Source: Bdellovibrio sp. (GTDB taxonomy: Bacteria; Bdellovibrionota; Bdellovibrionia; Bdellovibrionales; Bdellovibrionaceae). Taken from it: a stretch of DNA of 9,508 bases. The translations under genes and the position numbers were made by a program. Location: contig PSRN01000024.1 in the NCBI GenBank assembly GCA_003176075.1, forward strand, positions 1-9,508, written 5' to 3'. A model generated the notes under the pieces. It had not been told where the DNA came from and made no database searches. It was given only the letters and a program-made list of their open reading frames with translations. Below, one piece after another: positions 1-7,094 of the stretch (positions are counted from its first letter, which is position 1; every line of letters starts with the position of its first letter).

Positions 1-87
1 AAAATGTCGTGGAAACCGCTCCACTATTGAAAACTGCACGTTATTAGGCGGCTAATTTTGGGAAAACCCTGTTACAATGAAGTTGCC

Positions 88-116
88 TTGTCATCTCATA
101 CAGGCAAGGCTTTAGA
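88..116 (+). promoter_or_regulatory. Weak candidate promoter for the small secreted gene
   Basis: TTGTCA at 88-93 matches five of six bases of a sigma-70 -35 box and is followed after 17 bases by TTTAGA at 111-116, a poor -10. The spacing is ideal but the -10 is weak. The -35 also lies in an inverted repeat, GCCTTG (85-90) with CAAGGC (105-110). An isolated TACAAT at 73-78 is a better -10 but has no partner at the right distance. The true promoter may lie elsewhere or be read by another sigma factor. Confidence 0.2.
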
Positions 117-119
117 CCA

Positions 120-138
120 GGTTGGATTGATACCAACC
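120..138 (+). other. 5' UTR hairpin before the small secreted gene
   Basis: GGTTGG (120-125) pairs perfectly with CCAACC (133-138) across a seven-base loop. The hairpin ends ten bases before the Shine-Dalgarno AAGGAGG (148-154). It could stabilise the 5' end of the mRNA or affect ribosome access. It does not cover the Shine-Dalgarno, so it is not an obvious off-switch. The structure is read directly; any function is inference. Confidence 0.35.
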
Positions 139-160
139 ATAATCAAAAAGGAGGTTTTAG

Positions 161-622
161 ATGAAACCAAGTCAACTGATGACTGGCAAAATCAGGGCAG
201 CAGCGAGCTTTATGGCTCTTCCCATGATTCTTGCAGCAAACGTCAGTTCCGCCCACGAAGCGGATCTAGCGAAAGAGCTTCCGCAAGGAGGCAACTCCGT
301 GATCACCGGAACTGTGGCATGCACTGATGCGAAAACAGGCGCTGCCGCCCTTTCGTTTAAGATCAACGCCACGAAATCCGCACGCCTTGGGAGCGATTTG
401 ACCGCGGCGACCGGGACGATTGTTCAAGCTTCGGTTGCCCAGTATTATGTTGACGCTAATAACATCGATATCCTTGCGGACGATGCGGCGGGGAATCCGA
501 CTTTTGAATTCTCAGCTTTTCGGAAAAGGAATCAAACCACACTTACCGGGACTATTCGAACCTTTAATAATGGTGGTCAGGTCGCCAACACAGAACGTGT
601 GAACTGCACTGTGACTCAGTAA
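161..622 (+). CDS. Small secreted protein, function unknown
   Basis: This is a 153-residue protein I do not recognise. The start is supported by AAGGAGG at 148-154, six bases before the ATG. Residues 1-31 form a Sec signal peptide: a basic start with K2, K10 and R12, a hydrophobic stretch of about residues 13-26, and a probable signal peptidase I site after VSSA (A31). The mature part is about 122 residues, rich in Thr, Ala, Asn and alternating beta-type strands. It has only two cysteines, C54 (in VACTD) and C149 (in VNCTV), near the two ends, which suggests one disulfide closing a beta-sandwich or barrel-like fold. The two cysteines have similar contexts (V-x-C-T). No lipobox or further membrane segment is seen. 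The gene stands alone, converging on the A2M gene across a shared terminator. Periplasmic or extracellular location is well supported; its role is not. Confidence 0.85.
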   Translation: MKPSQLMTGKIRAAASFMALPMILAANVSSAHEADLAKELPQGGNSVITGTVACTDAKTGAAALSFKINATKSARLGSDLTAATGTIVQASVAQYYVDANNIDILADDAAGNPTFEFSAFRKRNQTTLTGTIRTFNNGGQVANTERVNCTVTQ

Positions 623-636
623 GGTGACTCAGTAAG
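611..636 (+). repeat. 13-bp perfect tandem duplication over the stop codon
   Basis: GTGACTCAGTAAG occurs at 611-623 and again immediately at 624-636. The first copy contains the last codons and the TAA stop of the small secreted gene, so the duplicated TAA now lies in the 3' UTR. It looks like a recent replication-slippage duplication, as the copies are identical. Confidence 0.9.
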
Positions 637-647
637 GGACTTGACAG

Positions 648-675
648 CAGGCGTCCTCTCGTCAGGCGCCCTCTC
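648..675 (+). repeat. 13-bp near-perfect direct repeat in the 3' UTR
   Basis: CAGGCGTCCTCTC (648-660) is repeated as CAGGCGCCCTCTC (663-675) with a single T/C difference and two bases between. It follows the perfect tandem duplication at 611-636 by 11 bases and appears to be a second, slightly older local duplication in the same untranslated stretch. Confidence 0.75.
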
Positions 676-694
676 TCTTAGATACGCTCTTACT

Positions 695-718
695 AGGCGA
701 AAAATATTGGGCGAAAAA
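695..718 (+). repeat. Short direct repeat beside the terminator
   Basis: AGGCGAAAAA (695-704) recurs as GGGCGAAAAA (709-718), running into the A-tract of the terminator stem. It is short and of low complexity, so it could be chance, but it is the third direct repeat in about 110 bases. Confidence 0.4.
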
Positions 719-753
719 AAACCCTCGATAACCAAAGTTATCGAGGGTTTTTT
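716..753. terminator. Bidirectional intrinsic terminator between convergent genes
   Basis: A perfect 17-bp inverted repeat (716-732 with 737-753) surrounds a four-base loop, CAAA. The GC-containing part is CCCTCGATAAC with its complement, flanked by an A-run on the left and a T-run on the right. On both strands this gives a stem followed by a U-run. It lies 94 bases after the stop of the small secreted gene and 41 bases after the stop of the A2M gene on the other strand, so it can serve both transcripts. Confidence 0.93.
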
Positions 754-762
754 GTTTCGGAT

Positions 763-784
763 CATAGCTGACTTTGTCAGCATG
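763..784. other. Stem-loop between A2M stop and terminator
   Basis: GCTGAC (767-772) pairs with GTCAGC (776-781) over a TTT loop. The stem extends by CAT (763-765) with ATG (782-784) past a single bulged base at 766. It lies nine bases downstream of the A2M stop codon on the minus strand. No U-run follows, so it is not a terminator by itself. It may protect the 3' end of the A2M transcript. Confidence 0.45.
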
Positions 785-793
785 TTTGCCGAT

Positions 794-3700
794 TTACAAG
801 TTCACGTTCATGGGCGGATTCGGAGCCCTGCCATTCACAGCTGGCATCATAAGACCTTCAGCCTCGGTTGGCGGCAAATTCATGTTTCCAGGGTTATTCA
901 ACTGGTACTGATATTTCACTTCCTCGAAATTCGTATCCAGTGCGCTAAAATAGAGCCGGTAGCCCCTAAAGCTCTTTTCGCCTGAGGAATAAAAACCGTA
1001 GGCTTGATCCATAATGTTGCTGCCGGCCGGAATGGGGTCAAACAGCACCACGTGTTGGAAAGCGCCGTTGGCTTTGACTTTAAGTGTAACTTCCACCACG
1101 TCACCTGGTTTGAACCCATTGTCCCGATCCAAGTTGCGAATTGATTTCTCGACCGTCAAACCGTCGCTAACGGGTCGCTCCAATGGAACCGCCATCCGGG
1201 CTTCCACACTCATCCAAGGACTTCCTGTACCTGAATGTTTAACCGTCATGGTCGCCACTTGCCCTGGCCACGGCGAATTAAGAGATCCGGTGGCGGATTT
1301 TGCGAAATCGATTTGCGTCGCAGCTAGGGTCTCAGGCACGTCAACTGTGACGGTGCCGCTGACAGGAGTTGATTCAAAGGCGTCGGCAAATTTCTTCAAG
1401 CTGCCGTTCACCCAGCTCAAGGTTGTCATATTGTACCACTTGCCATGGCTGGCGTTGGCAATACCGGTCGCCAGGCGGCGGGCCAGGCCCTTGTCTCCCT
1501 TGAGCAATGAAACACCCGAAAGAAGTTTCGCGGTTTCTATCGTCTCATCCGAGTAACAATCACCGTAGTAACTGGGCTTTCCTCTCAGCGTGGCCAAGGT
1601 GTTCCCGATCTCGTTGAGTCGAATGCCAGTCAGCAATGAATAGGCGGGTGACTCCATTGCTTTGCCGGGGGACGCATAGGACTGCAGCAGCCAAAGATCA
1701 GCCAGATCGCTGGTCTCCCAATCTTCAACGGGTTTGCCAAAGGCTTGCGGATTCAAGCTCAATTCCTTTTCGATTTCCGCCAGCACGCCGGCAGCCTTAT
1801 TCATAAGCTCGGCGTTTTGCAGAGCATAGGCGGCTTGCCCCATGATCAGTTGCGCGCGCAAAAGATTCATTGGCAATTTGACCCCGTACTCTTCGGGATT
1901 CAAGGACTTGTTCAACACCAGCAAGACAGCCTTGCTGACCTGTTCCTTCAGGGCCTGAGGCATTTTTGCCAAGGCCTCCGGCTCGGCCATCAGTGCATTC
2001 AAGACGATGGCAGTCAGCCAAATATTTCCGCGAATGGCCTGCGGGAAAAATTTGATAAAACCGTTTTCATCGGTTTGCGCCGCCAGGGTTTCAAACGCCT
2101 TCGCCAATTCGTCTTTTGAATCGATGATCAGAGCTTTTTGGAACTTCGAAAGCGCCAGGAAATCGGCAAAATTGTAGGCTTTCACCCGGTCTGCCAGTTG
2201 GGCCTTGGCGCCGCCGATCAGGCTCTTCGCCAATGAGATCCGCAGTTCGCCTTTGCCATCAAGAGCGCCTTTTTCTTTGGTAAATTCCCTGGAGAATTCA
2301 CTCTTATCCAGACTGGCCAGGAAACTTTCATAAGTTGCCAGCGGAACCGCCGGAAAAATCCTTTGGTCCTCCGGATCCATTTTATCCACCACTTTGCCAT
2401 TCGCATCGTAAACACGAAGCTTGTAGGAGATTCGGTCGACGCCATCCGTGGGGATGTTCATCTGGTCAAGGCTGAGCACCGTTGACTTCGATTTTTCGAG
2501 TTCAACGCTTTTCTCAAATGTTCTTGTGTCGACCGTGTGACCGGACAAATCTTTCAGCGTCGCGGTGACCACGGCTTTGAAGGTTCCAGGACTTCCACTG
2601 TTGTTCTCAACCTGTACTCGCAAGGGGAAAGAGTCACCCGTGCGACCAATCTGTGGAAAATTTGAGAAGGACTGAACTGGCTTTTCGGTCAGGTAGCCCA
2701 TTCGTCCGGTTCCAAATTTATGATTGTCGCTTGAAACCACGGCGATAACGCTAAACTTCGTCAGGCTGTCTCCAGCTGGGAACGAGAACGTGGCCTGACC
2801 GTTGACGATGGGGATATTCGTCGCAAAGGGTCCCAGAGCATCAAAGTTCTTGCGCACGGCTTCCCCTGGTTCTCCGCCGCCTCCAGCTTCGTGCCCACCT
2901 TTCCTCTCCGGTCCACCCGCTTTGAGCGAGCGATCAGCGGTTGCTGGGGTGGCCGCGGTTCTCACCAGCTCCAAGGGTGAAATTGTTGCGACGGAGTGTC
3001 CCCGCATTTGCATCAGGGCATTGAGAAGGTCATAGGTGTCGTTCTTTTTGAGCTCGAGAATTTTCTCCTCGATGGCCAAGATGGTCACCTTTCCGTTCTG
3101 CAATTCTCCTTGTTCAGGCTGCACTTGAACAGTGACCTGCACATTTTCTCCAGGAGTATAGCTTTTCTTATCTGTCGCAACCTTGACTTGGGTCTCAAAA
3201 CGTTGCCATTCAACTTTCAAATTGGTTTCACCCAAGCGAAACGTGGGTCGGCCCAGGTCCATTTCTTCCAGGCCAAGAGGCCCTTGGGTGCTGCCAGTAC
3301 GGCCCACCACCGCGAACACACTGGCAAAGACATTGGGTGCCAAAGCCGCGTCGACGGGGATTTCCACGCGCCCTTTTTCACAGGCGTCAGGTTGAACAAA
3401 GTAGCTCAAGACTTCGCTTCGCTCCAAAGTGACGAGCGCGGCGCATGATTGAAAGGGGGCAGCAAAGCTGACGATGGCTTTTTGACCACCCATGTAGCTC
3501 TCCTTGTCCTGAGTGAGCGTCAGCAGTTTTTTGTTATCTCTGTCGCCAAAATCATAGAAGTCATTATAGATGTAAGCCCGACCGTTTTGATCCACTTTGA
3601 ATTCCACATGGGATGCCGGCATTCCACCTTTTGAGGTCGCTTGAAACGCATAGGTTCCAGCGGGAAGCTTGCCTAAAGCGCAAGAAAGGATCCCTTCGTT

Positions 3701-6700
3701 CGAACCACAATTAGGCTTCCAACCAGTATCCAGATAAAGATTCTCACGGATCTCATGTCTGACGTGCCCAAAGAGGTTGTCATCCAGAATAGATTTGATC
3801 TGCACTTGGAACAACTTCAGTTGAAGGTCGCTCGTATCCTTGGAAGGTTTGCCATCGGCTTGCACAACGACAGCTTGCAGCTTCGCCTTGTCGGGCTTTC
3901 CGGCAACCAGTTTGGTACCGAGGTAATACTGCGAGTTGTAGATGGTTTTTGCTTGCGAAAGGGTTTGATACAAACCTTTCTTATCCAAGAACCTCGCTTT
4001 GACCACCAGGGTTTGCGGCTGCTTGACCTCCTTTAAAAGGTCGGCGATGCGCACTCCCTTTTCACTCGCTTCAGCGGCGATATCGCGCGCCAGGAGCCCG
4101 TCGTTATCAAGAACCAGGTTTTCGATCTTGCTGGGACGAGACAAGGTCGGAAGCAAGGTTGGGGTTTTCAACTCTTCTTCAGCTTCTTTGGTTTTGACGT
4201 CGCCATTGCCAAAGATAAAGCCCTCCATCTTGTCGAAAGAGACCGAGGTGGGTTCAAAATAATACGAAAGAGTGATCGGCAAGCCTTTGGCTCCAACCCC
4301 GTTGGCTTGATGCACGGAGGTGTTGGCCACAATGGAATCGGGACGAACCAACATCGGCGCCGGCAAGTTCACCGATCCGGTCATGAGGGGAACGCTAAAT
4401 TGACCCACTTCCACCGATCCTGAAGACACCACCTGCCCTTCGGCGGGGTCCTTGGAGTAAATAGTGAGATAATAATCCCCGAGTTTAACGGCCTCTTCAG
4501 CCGGTACTTGCCACGTGAAGGTGGCGCTCGGACCGTGCCACTCGAGATCAAACTCCTTAAAGAAATGTTCATCCACGGAACTAGTGAATCGCGCTTTCTT
4601 GGGAAGTTGATCGGGGTTCAGGTTCAAGAGGCCTTTTTCAGATGGCAGTTGAGCAAAAATCTCAACCGGCACCTTTTGGCCAGGCTGCACCAGGTTGACG
4701 CCGACCACCGCATGGTAGAGGGGCCCCTCTTCCAAAATACCCGAGTTGAATTCCCAACGCATGGGGCGGACGAAGCCTTGGGTGCTGGGCCATGAGGAGT
4801 GGGTAAAGCTAAAGTCATCGCCGAGTCGGGCCACGGCATAGAATTGGTCTTTACTAAAGATCGAATAGTAAGGTTCGTACTTTTCACCCGATTTGCAATC
4901 CTCAGCCCACTTTTCATTGGTGAATTGAGCGACACCCTGATCATCCGTTTGCAGGACTTTCATTTGCGTGCCAAGACAGTTGTAAATCTCAAGGCTCGCG
5001 CCGGCGACGGGTTTGCCATCTGACAGCCGAGTGACCCAAGCGAGGGTCGATGTTTTTCCTTTTTTAAGCTGAACGGCCAAATCAGTGACCTGAGCCAAAA
5101 CATGTTTGGGATTCAAGTACCACCCCTCAGTCTCCTCAGTGGCATCTTGGTTCTGGAGGTCGCTGGAGATTTCCATCACGTAAAGACCGCCCACTCCACC
5201 CTGCGGACCAGCGTTGAAAGGGAAGTGCAAAAATTCGTTGCGGTTCTTTTCGCCGGTGAGGGGGTAATCCTGCACAATCGAGGAAACACCGAACTCTTTT
5301 TGATCCAGGGGACTGTCGTATTGGGCTGTTCTTCGCTCCCCACCGACGTTTTCGTAGGCGCGAACAAGGGAAATGACTTTGCTCATGTCGCGCACTGGGA
5401 TCCAGGCTTTGCTGGGATCGTCAGGATTCGCGGTTTTTCGAACAATGATTTTTTGATTGAGGTTCACTACGCCCACCGGAAGGCTGACGTTGGGGTAGTT
5501 CTTTTCAAACAAGCTCAGTCGACCCGGGGTTCGGATAAACTCCTTCAGTGAACCGGTCACCACGGAAATTTCTTTGACATCCCCGGCGAGGCGGCGACCA
5601 TCCAGATCTTTAAGTTTCGGGGAGAGCTTAATGGTGGCTTCCGTTTCAGCTTCAATGGCCACTGGGAAGGTGATGTGGTCGACCATCGGCCCGTTGCGCG
5701 AGCCTGAGAGCCAGGCCTTCACTTTGGATTTTTCCCAAGAATTTCGGACTTTGTTGAAAAACTTTTTTACGCCCGAGAACCGACTGGTGTCGTAGATATC
5801 AATGGGCTCTTCTTTGAGTTCGGCAAGAGTCGTTTTAAACTCGGTCTTTGAGCCAAACGGGTGATAAGTGATCGTGGAATCTTTGGCGTCATCCCAAGCC
5901 ACCTGATCATTGAATTTGACCGTGACGGGCGCGTTCGCAAGGCAGGTTGGATTCTTGGCGGTCTTGCCGCAATCCAGTTCGGCGCGAAATTCACTGCGCA
6001 CCGATAGCTCCTTTTGGTACTTTTGCGTGGAAACCAAGTTGGAGTAGCCGCTGACGACATTCTCAACGAGAACATCCACCTTGGCTCCAGGGACTAAATT
6101 TTGTTTGATCGTCGCGATCACCCAATTCTTGTCGCCCGCTTTAATCGGATAATAAGCATGGTGGTTGAAATGTTCGATCAAAGGAGCCTGTTGATTCTCC
6201 GGAACCTCAACCAAGCTCATTTTTTCCTGTGAAAAGTTGGAGCTCGCGTAATGCAAGGATCCGCTCTGCCGCGAGAAGAATTCCGCTTTGTTGATGTCAC
6301 CATCAAAGTAAATCATCATGACCGGGTCTTTTTCGCGAAGTTCGCTATAATGACCAAATCCAAAGGCCGGAAACACTTGCACAACCTTGGGGCCGTCGAT
6401 GGCCACTTTGTAAGAAATCGAGCCCGCGGGCCAAACCTTGCCGCCGCGCGAACGAAGTTCGCCTGTTTGATCGATCGAACATTGAGCGCCGCCGGGCAGA
6501 TTGGCTGACTCCGTTTCGCTTGGCGCTTCGAAATTGTAGGTCCAGATTTTGTTGTTGTTGGCCCAGCTCTCCGAGCCCTTGCGCGCGGGCTTGCAGTCCA
6601 CCTTGAAGGCGTCACGAGCCGTCGCCATGTCTTCCGGGAACTCAATCTTCAGCTGAGTGAGGGATTCGTGGGTGAGGCCTTCGGGCATTGGTTTTGCGCC

Positions 6701-6877
6701 TTGCCGATCGGCCCAGGCCACCGGCGCGACCAGAAAAGCGAGCAGACAGCTGGTCCAATTCAGACTCAATTTCAAACCAAATCTCGTGCGCGGCTGCCGA
6801 GCGAACCCTAGCGTGGGCGGCGGAGCCGCCACGGGTGATCGATCGGGTTCAACTGGGTTGGGGAATTCAAATTTCAT
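794..6877 (-). CDS. Alpha-2-macroglobulin family protein, thioester-less, PBP1C-linked
   Basis: This 2027-residue periplasmic protein belongs to the bacterial alpha-2-macroglobulins, which trap proteases; E. coli YfhM (about 1650 residues) is the usual comparison. AGGAGG (6884-6889) sits six bases before the ATG. A Sec signal peptide has its core at about residues 43-54 and a likely cut after A56 (VAWA); there is no lipobox. Approximate domain order: extra N-terminal MG-like region (60-580), MG3-type domain with VTDLAVQL and GKPVAGA (595-690), A2M_N/MG2-like domain (720-815), further MG domains, bait-region domain (1225-1345, with a Gly-rich charged stretch), A2M core with GQATFSFPAGDSLTKFSV (1360-1377), helical TED-like domain (1560-1835) and a C-terminal bMG10-like domain (1905-2025, with DRDNGFKPGD and FDPIPAG). 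Where CxEQ should lie the sequence reads YNFADF (1568-1573), so no thioester can form. Mature cysteines fall into five close pairs plus lone C1774. Codons 15-23 are a copy of the palindromic repeat. The gene is divergent from pbpC, its usual partner. Family assignment is firm; protease inhibition without a thioester is inference. Confidence 0.93.
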   Translation of the reverse strand: MKFEFPNPVEPDRSPVAAPPPTLGFARQPRTRFGLKLSLNWTSCLLAFLVAPVAWADRQGAKPMPEGLTHESLTQLKIEFPEDMATARDAFKVDCKPARKGSESWANNNKIWTYNFEAPSETESANLPGGAQCSIDQTGELRSRGGKVWPAGSISYKVAIDGPKVVQVFPAFGFGHYSELREKDPVMMIYFDGDINKAEFFSRQSGSLHYASSNFSQEKMSLVEVPENQQAPLIEHFNHHAYYPIKAGDKNWVIATIKQNLVPGAKVDVLVENVVSGYSNLVSTQKYQKELSVRSEFRAELDCGKTAKNPTCLANAPVTVKFNDQVAWDDAKDSTITYHPFGSKTEFKTTLAELKEEPIDIYDTSRFSGVKKFFNKVRNSWEKSKVKAWLSGSRNGPMVDHITFPVAIEAETEATIKLSPKLKDLDGRRLAGDVKEISVVTGSLKEFIRTPGRLSLFEKNYPNVSLPVGVVNLNQKIIVRKTANPDDPSKAWIPVRDMSKVISLVRAYENVGGERRTAQYDSPLDQKEFGVSSIVQDYPLTGEKNRNEFLHFPFNAGPQGGVGGLYVMEISSDLQNQDATEETEGWYLNPKHVLAQVTDLAVQLKKGKTSTLAWVTRLSDGKPVAGASLEIYNCLGTQMKVLQTDDQGVAQFTNEKWAEDCKSGEKYEPYYSIFSKDQFYAVARLGDDFSFTHSSWPSTQGFVRPMRWEFNSGILEEGPLYHAVVGVNLVQPGQKVPVEIFAQLPSEKGLLNLNPDQLPKKARFTSSVDEHFFKEFDLEWHGPSATFTWQVPAEEAVKLGDYYLTIYSKDPAEGQVVSSGSVEVGQFSVPLMTGSVNLPAPMLVRPDSIVANTSVHQANGVGAKGLPITLSYYFEPTSVSFDKMEGFIFGNGDVKTKEAEEELKTPTLLPTLSRPSKIENLVLDNDGLLARDIAAEASEKGVRIADLLKEVKQPQTLVVKARFLDKKGLYQTLSQAKTIYNSQYYLGTKLVAGKPDKAKLQAVVVQADGKPSKDTSDLQLKLFQVQIKSILDDNLFGHVRHEIRENLYLDTGWKPNCGSNEGILSCALGKLPAGTYAFQATSKGGMPASHVEFKVDQNGRAYIYNDFYDFGDRDNKKLLTLTQDKESYMGGQKAIVSFAAPFQSCAALVTLERSEVLSYFVQPDACEKGRVEIPVDAALAPNVFASVFAVVGRTGSTQGPLGLEEMDLGRPTFRLGETNLKVEWQRFETQVKVATDKKSYTPGENVQVTVQVQPEQGELQNGKVTILAIEEKILELKKNDTYDLLNALMQMRGHSVATISPLELVRTAATPATADRSLKAGGPERKGGHEAGGGGEPGEAVRKNFDALGPFATNIPIVNGQATFSFPAGDSLTKFSVIAVVSSDNHKFGTGRMGYLTEKPVQSFSNFPQIGRTGDSFPLRVQVENNSGSPGTFKAVVTATLKDLSGHTVDTRTFEKSVELEKSKSTVLSLDQMNIPTDGVDRISYKLRVYDANGKVVDKMDPEDQRIFPAVPLATYESFLASLDKSEFSREFTKEKGALDGKGELRISLAKSLIGGAKAQLADRVKAYNFADFLALSKFQKALIIDSKDELAKAFETLAAQTDENGFIKFFPQAIRGNIWLTAIVLNALMAEPEALAKMPQALKEQVSKAVLLVLNKSLNPEEYGVKLPMNLLRAQLIMGQAAYALQNAELMNKAAGVLAEIEKELSLNPQAFGKPVEDWETSDLADLWLLQSYASPGKAMESPAYSLLTGIRLNEIGNTLATLRGKPSYYGDCYSDETIETAKLLSGVSLLKGDKGLARRLATGIANASHGKWYNMTTLSWVNGSLKKFADAFESTPVSGTVTVDVPETLAATQIDFAKSATGSLNSPWPGQVATMTVKHSGTGSPWMSVEARMAVPLERPVSDGLTVEKSIRNLDRDNGFKPGDVVEVTLKVKANGAFQHVVLFDPIPAGSNIMDQAYGFYSSGEKSFRGYRLYFSALDTNFEEVKYQYQLNNPGNMNLPPTEAEGLMMPAVNGRAPNPPMNVNL
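6803..6850. repeat. Palindromic repeat, copy A, within the A2M signal peptide
   Basis: The 26-bp core at 6810-6835 matches copies B (9262-9287) and, inverted, C (9355-9380). It differs from B at a single base (G6823, T in B), in the loop of its own hairpin. The core is an imperfect palindrome: GTGGGCGGC pairs with GCCGCCAC with one bulged G. Outside it, GAACCC (6803-6808) and GGGTTC (6845-6850) form a second pair of inverted arms. GATCGATC (6837-6844) follows the core, as it does in copy B (9288-9295). In the A2M frame the core encodes PVAAPPPTL (residues 15-23). It resembles REP or RPE elements in form; I do not recognise the family. Confidence 0.8.
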
Positions 6878-6883
6878 TTTTAT

Positions 6884-6889
6884 CCTCCT
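6884..6889 (-). promoter_or_regulatory. Ribosome binding site of the A2M gene
   Basis: CCTCCT on the plus strand reads AGGAGG on the minus strand, six bases before the ATG at 6877. It matters because the hydrophobic core of the signal peptide begins over 40 codons later. No later start codon near that core has a comparable site, so the long n-region containing repeat A is likely translated. Confidence 0.85.
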
Positions 6890-6898
6890 CTTTATAAA

Positions 6899-6938
6899 GT
6901 AAAATTTAAAAATTTATAAAAACGGTAAAATTTAAAAA
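6899..6938. repeat. 14-bp direct repeat in the AT-rich divergent promoter region
   Basis: GTAAAATTTAAAAA occurs at 6899-6912 and 6925-6938, a period of 26 bases. A shorter relative (CTAAAAATG) follows at 6941. The tract lies in the 5' region of the A2M gene. On the minus strand TTGTAA (6960-6955) and TTTAAA (6936-6931), 18 bases apart, could be its promoter, so the repeat would overlap the -10 and early transcribed region. It may bind a regulator, bend DNA, or act as an AT-rich upstream element. Confidence 0.6.
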
Positions 6939-6949
6939 CGCTAAAAATG

Positions 6950-6978
6950 TTGAATTACAATGGGGCGGGGCTTACATC
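6950..6978 (+). promoter_or_regulatory. pbpC: Weak candidate promoter for pbpC
   Basis: TTGAAT (6950-6955) followed after 17 bases by TACATC (6973-6978) is a modest sigma-70-like pair pointing toward pbpC. It would leave a leader of roughly 110 bases before the GTG at 7095. It overlaps the minus-strand TTGTAA proposed for the A2M gene, so the two promoters could be back to back. The match is weak. Confidence 0.25.
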
Positions 6979-7082
6979 TGAACCTCGGCCAAGGCAAGAC
7001 AGGAAAAAATAACATCGAAAAATAGGTGGGCGGGTTTGGAACTGCATCGGAAAACACCAATGCTGATTTTTCACTCAGCGAA

Positions 7083-7088
7083 GGGAGG
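7083..7088 (+). promoter_or_regulatory. pbpC: Ribosome binding site fixing the GTG start of pbpC
   Basis: GGGAGG at 7083-7088 is six bases before GTG at 7095, followed at once by a lysine run and a membrane segment. The frame stays open back to another GTG at 7026, but that one has no Shine-Dalgarno and would add 23 polar residues before the membrane anchor. The later start is therefore preferred. Confidence 0.8.
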
Positions 7089-7094
7089 TCTTCA

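Noticed and set aside
9..24. Small hairpin, GTGGA with TCCAC over six bases, at the window's left edge.
   Set aside because: Only 5 bp with no U-run after it; no gene end is visible before it, so its role cannot be judged.
58..327. An 89-codon open frame overlapping the start of the small secreted gene.
   Set aside because: It has no ribosome site, its composition is not protein-like, and it overlaps a gene with a strong signal peptide and Shine-Dalgarno.
641..985. A plus-strand open frame running through the terminator into the end of the A2M gene.
   Set aside because: It reads through the terminator stem and the antisense of a conserved coding region, and has no ribosome site.
1014..5551. 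Many 60-180 codon open frames on the plus strand opposite the A2M gene.
   Set aside because: They are antisense shadows of a long, recognisable protein; none shows a start signal or a coherent family.
7026..7094. Upstream GTG at 7026 as the start of pbpC.
   Set aside because: It has no Shine-Dalgarno and would place 23 polar residues before the membrane anchor. GTG at 7095 has GGGAGG six bases upstream and is followed by KKK and the membrane segment.
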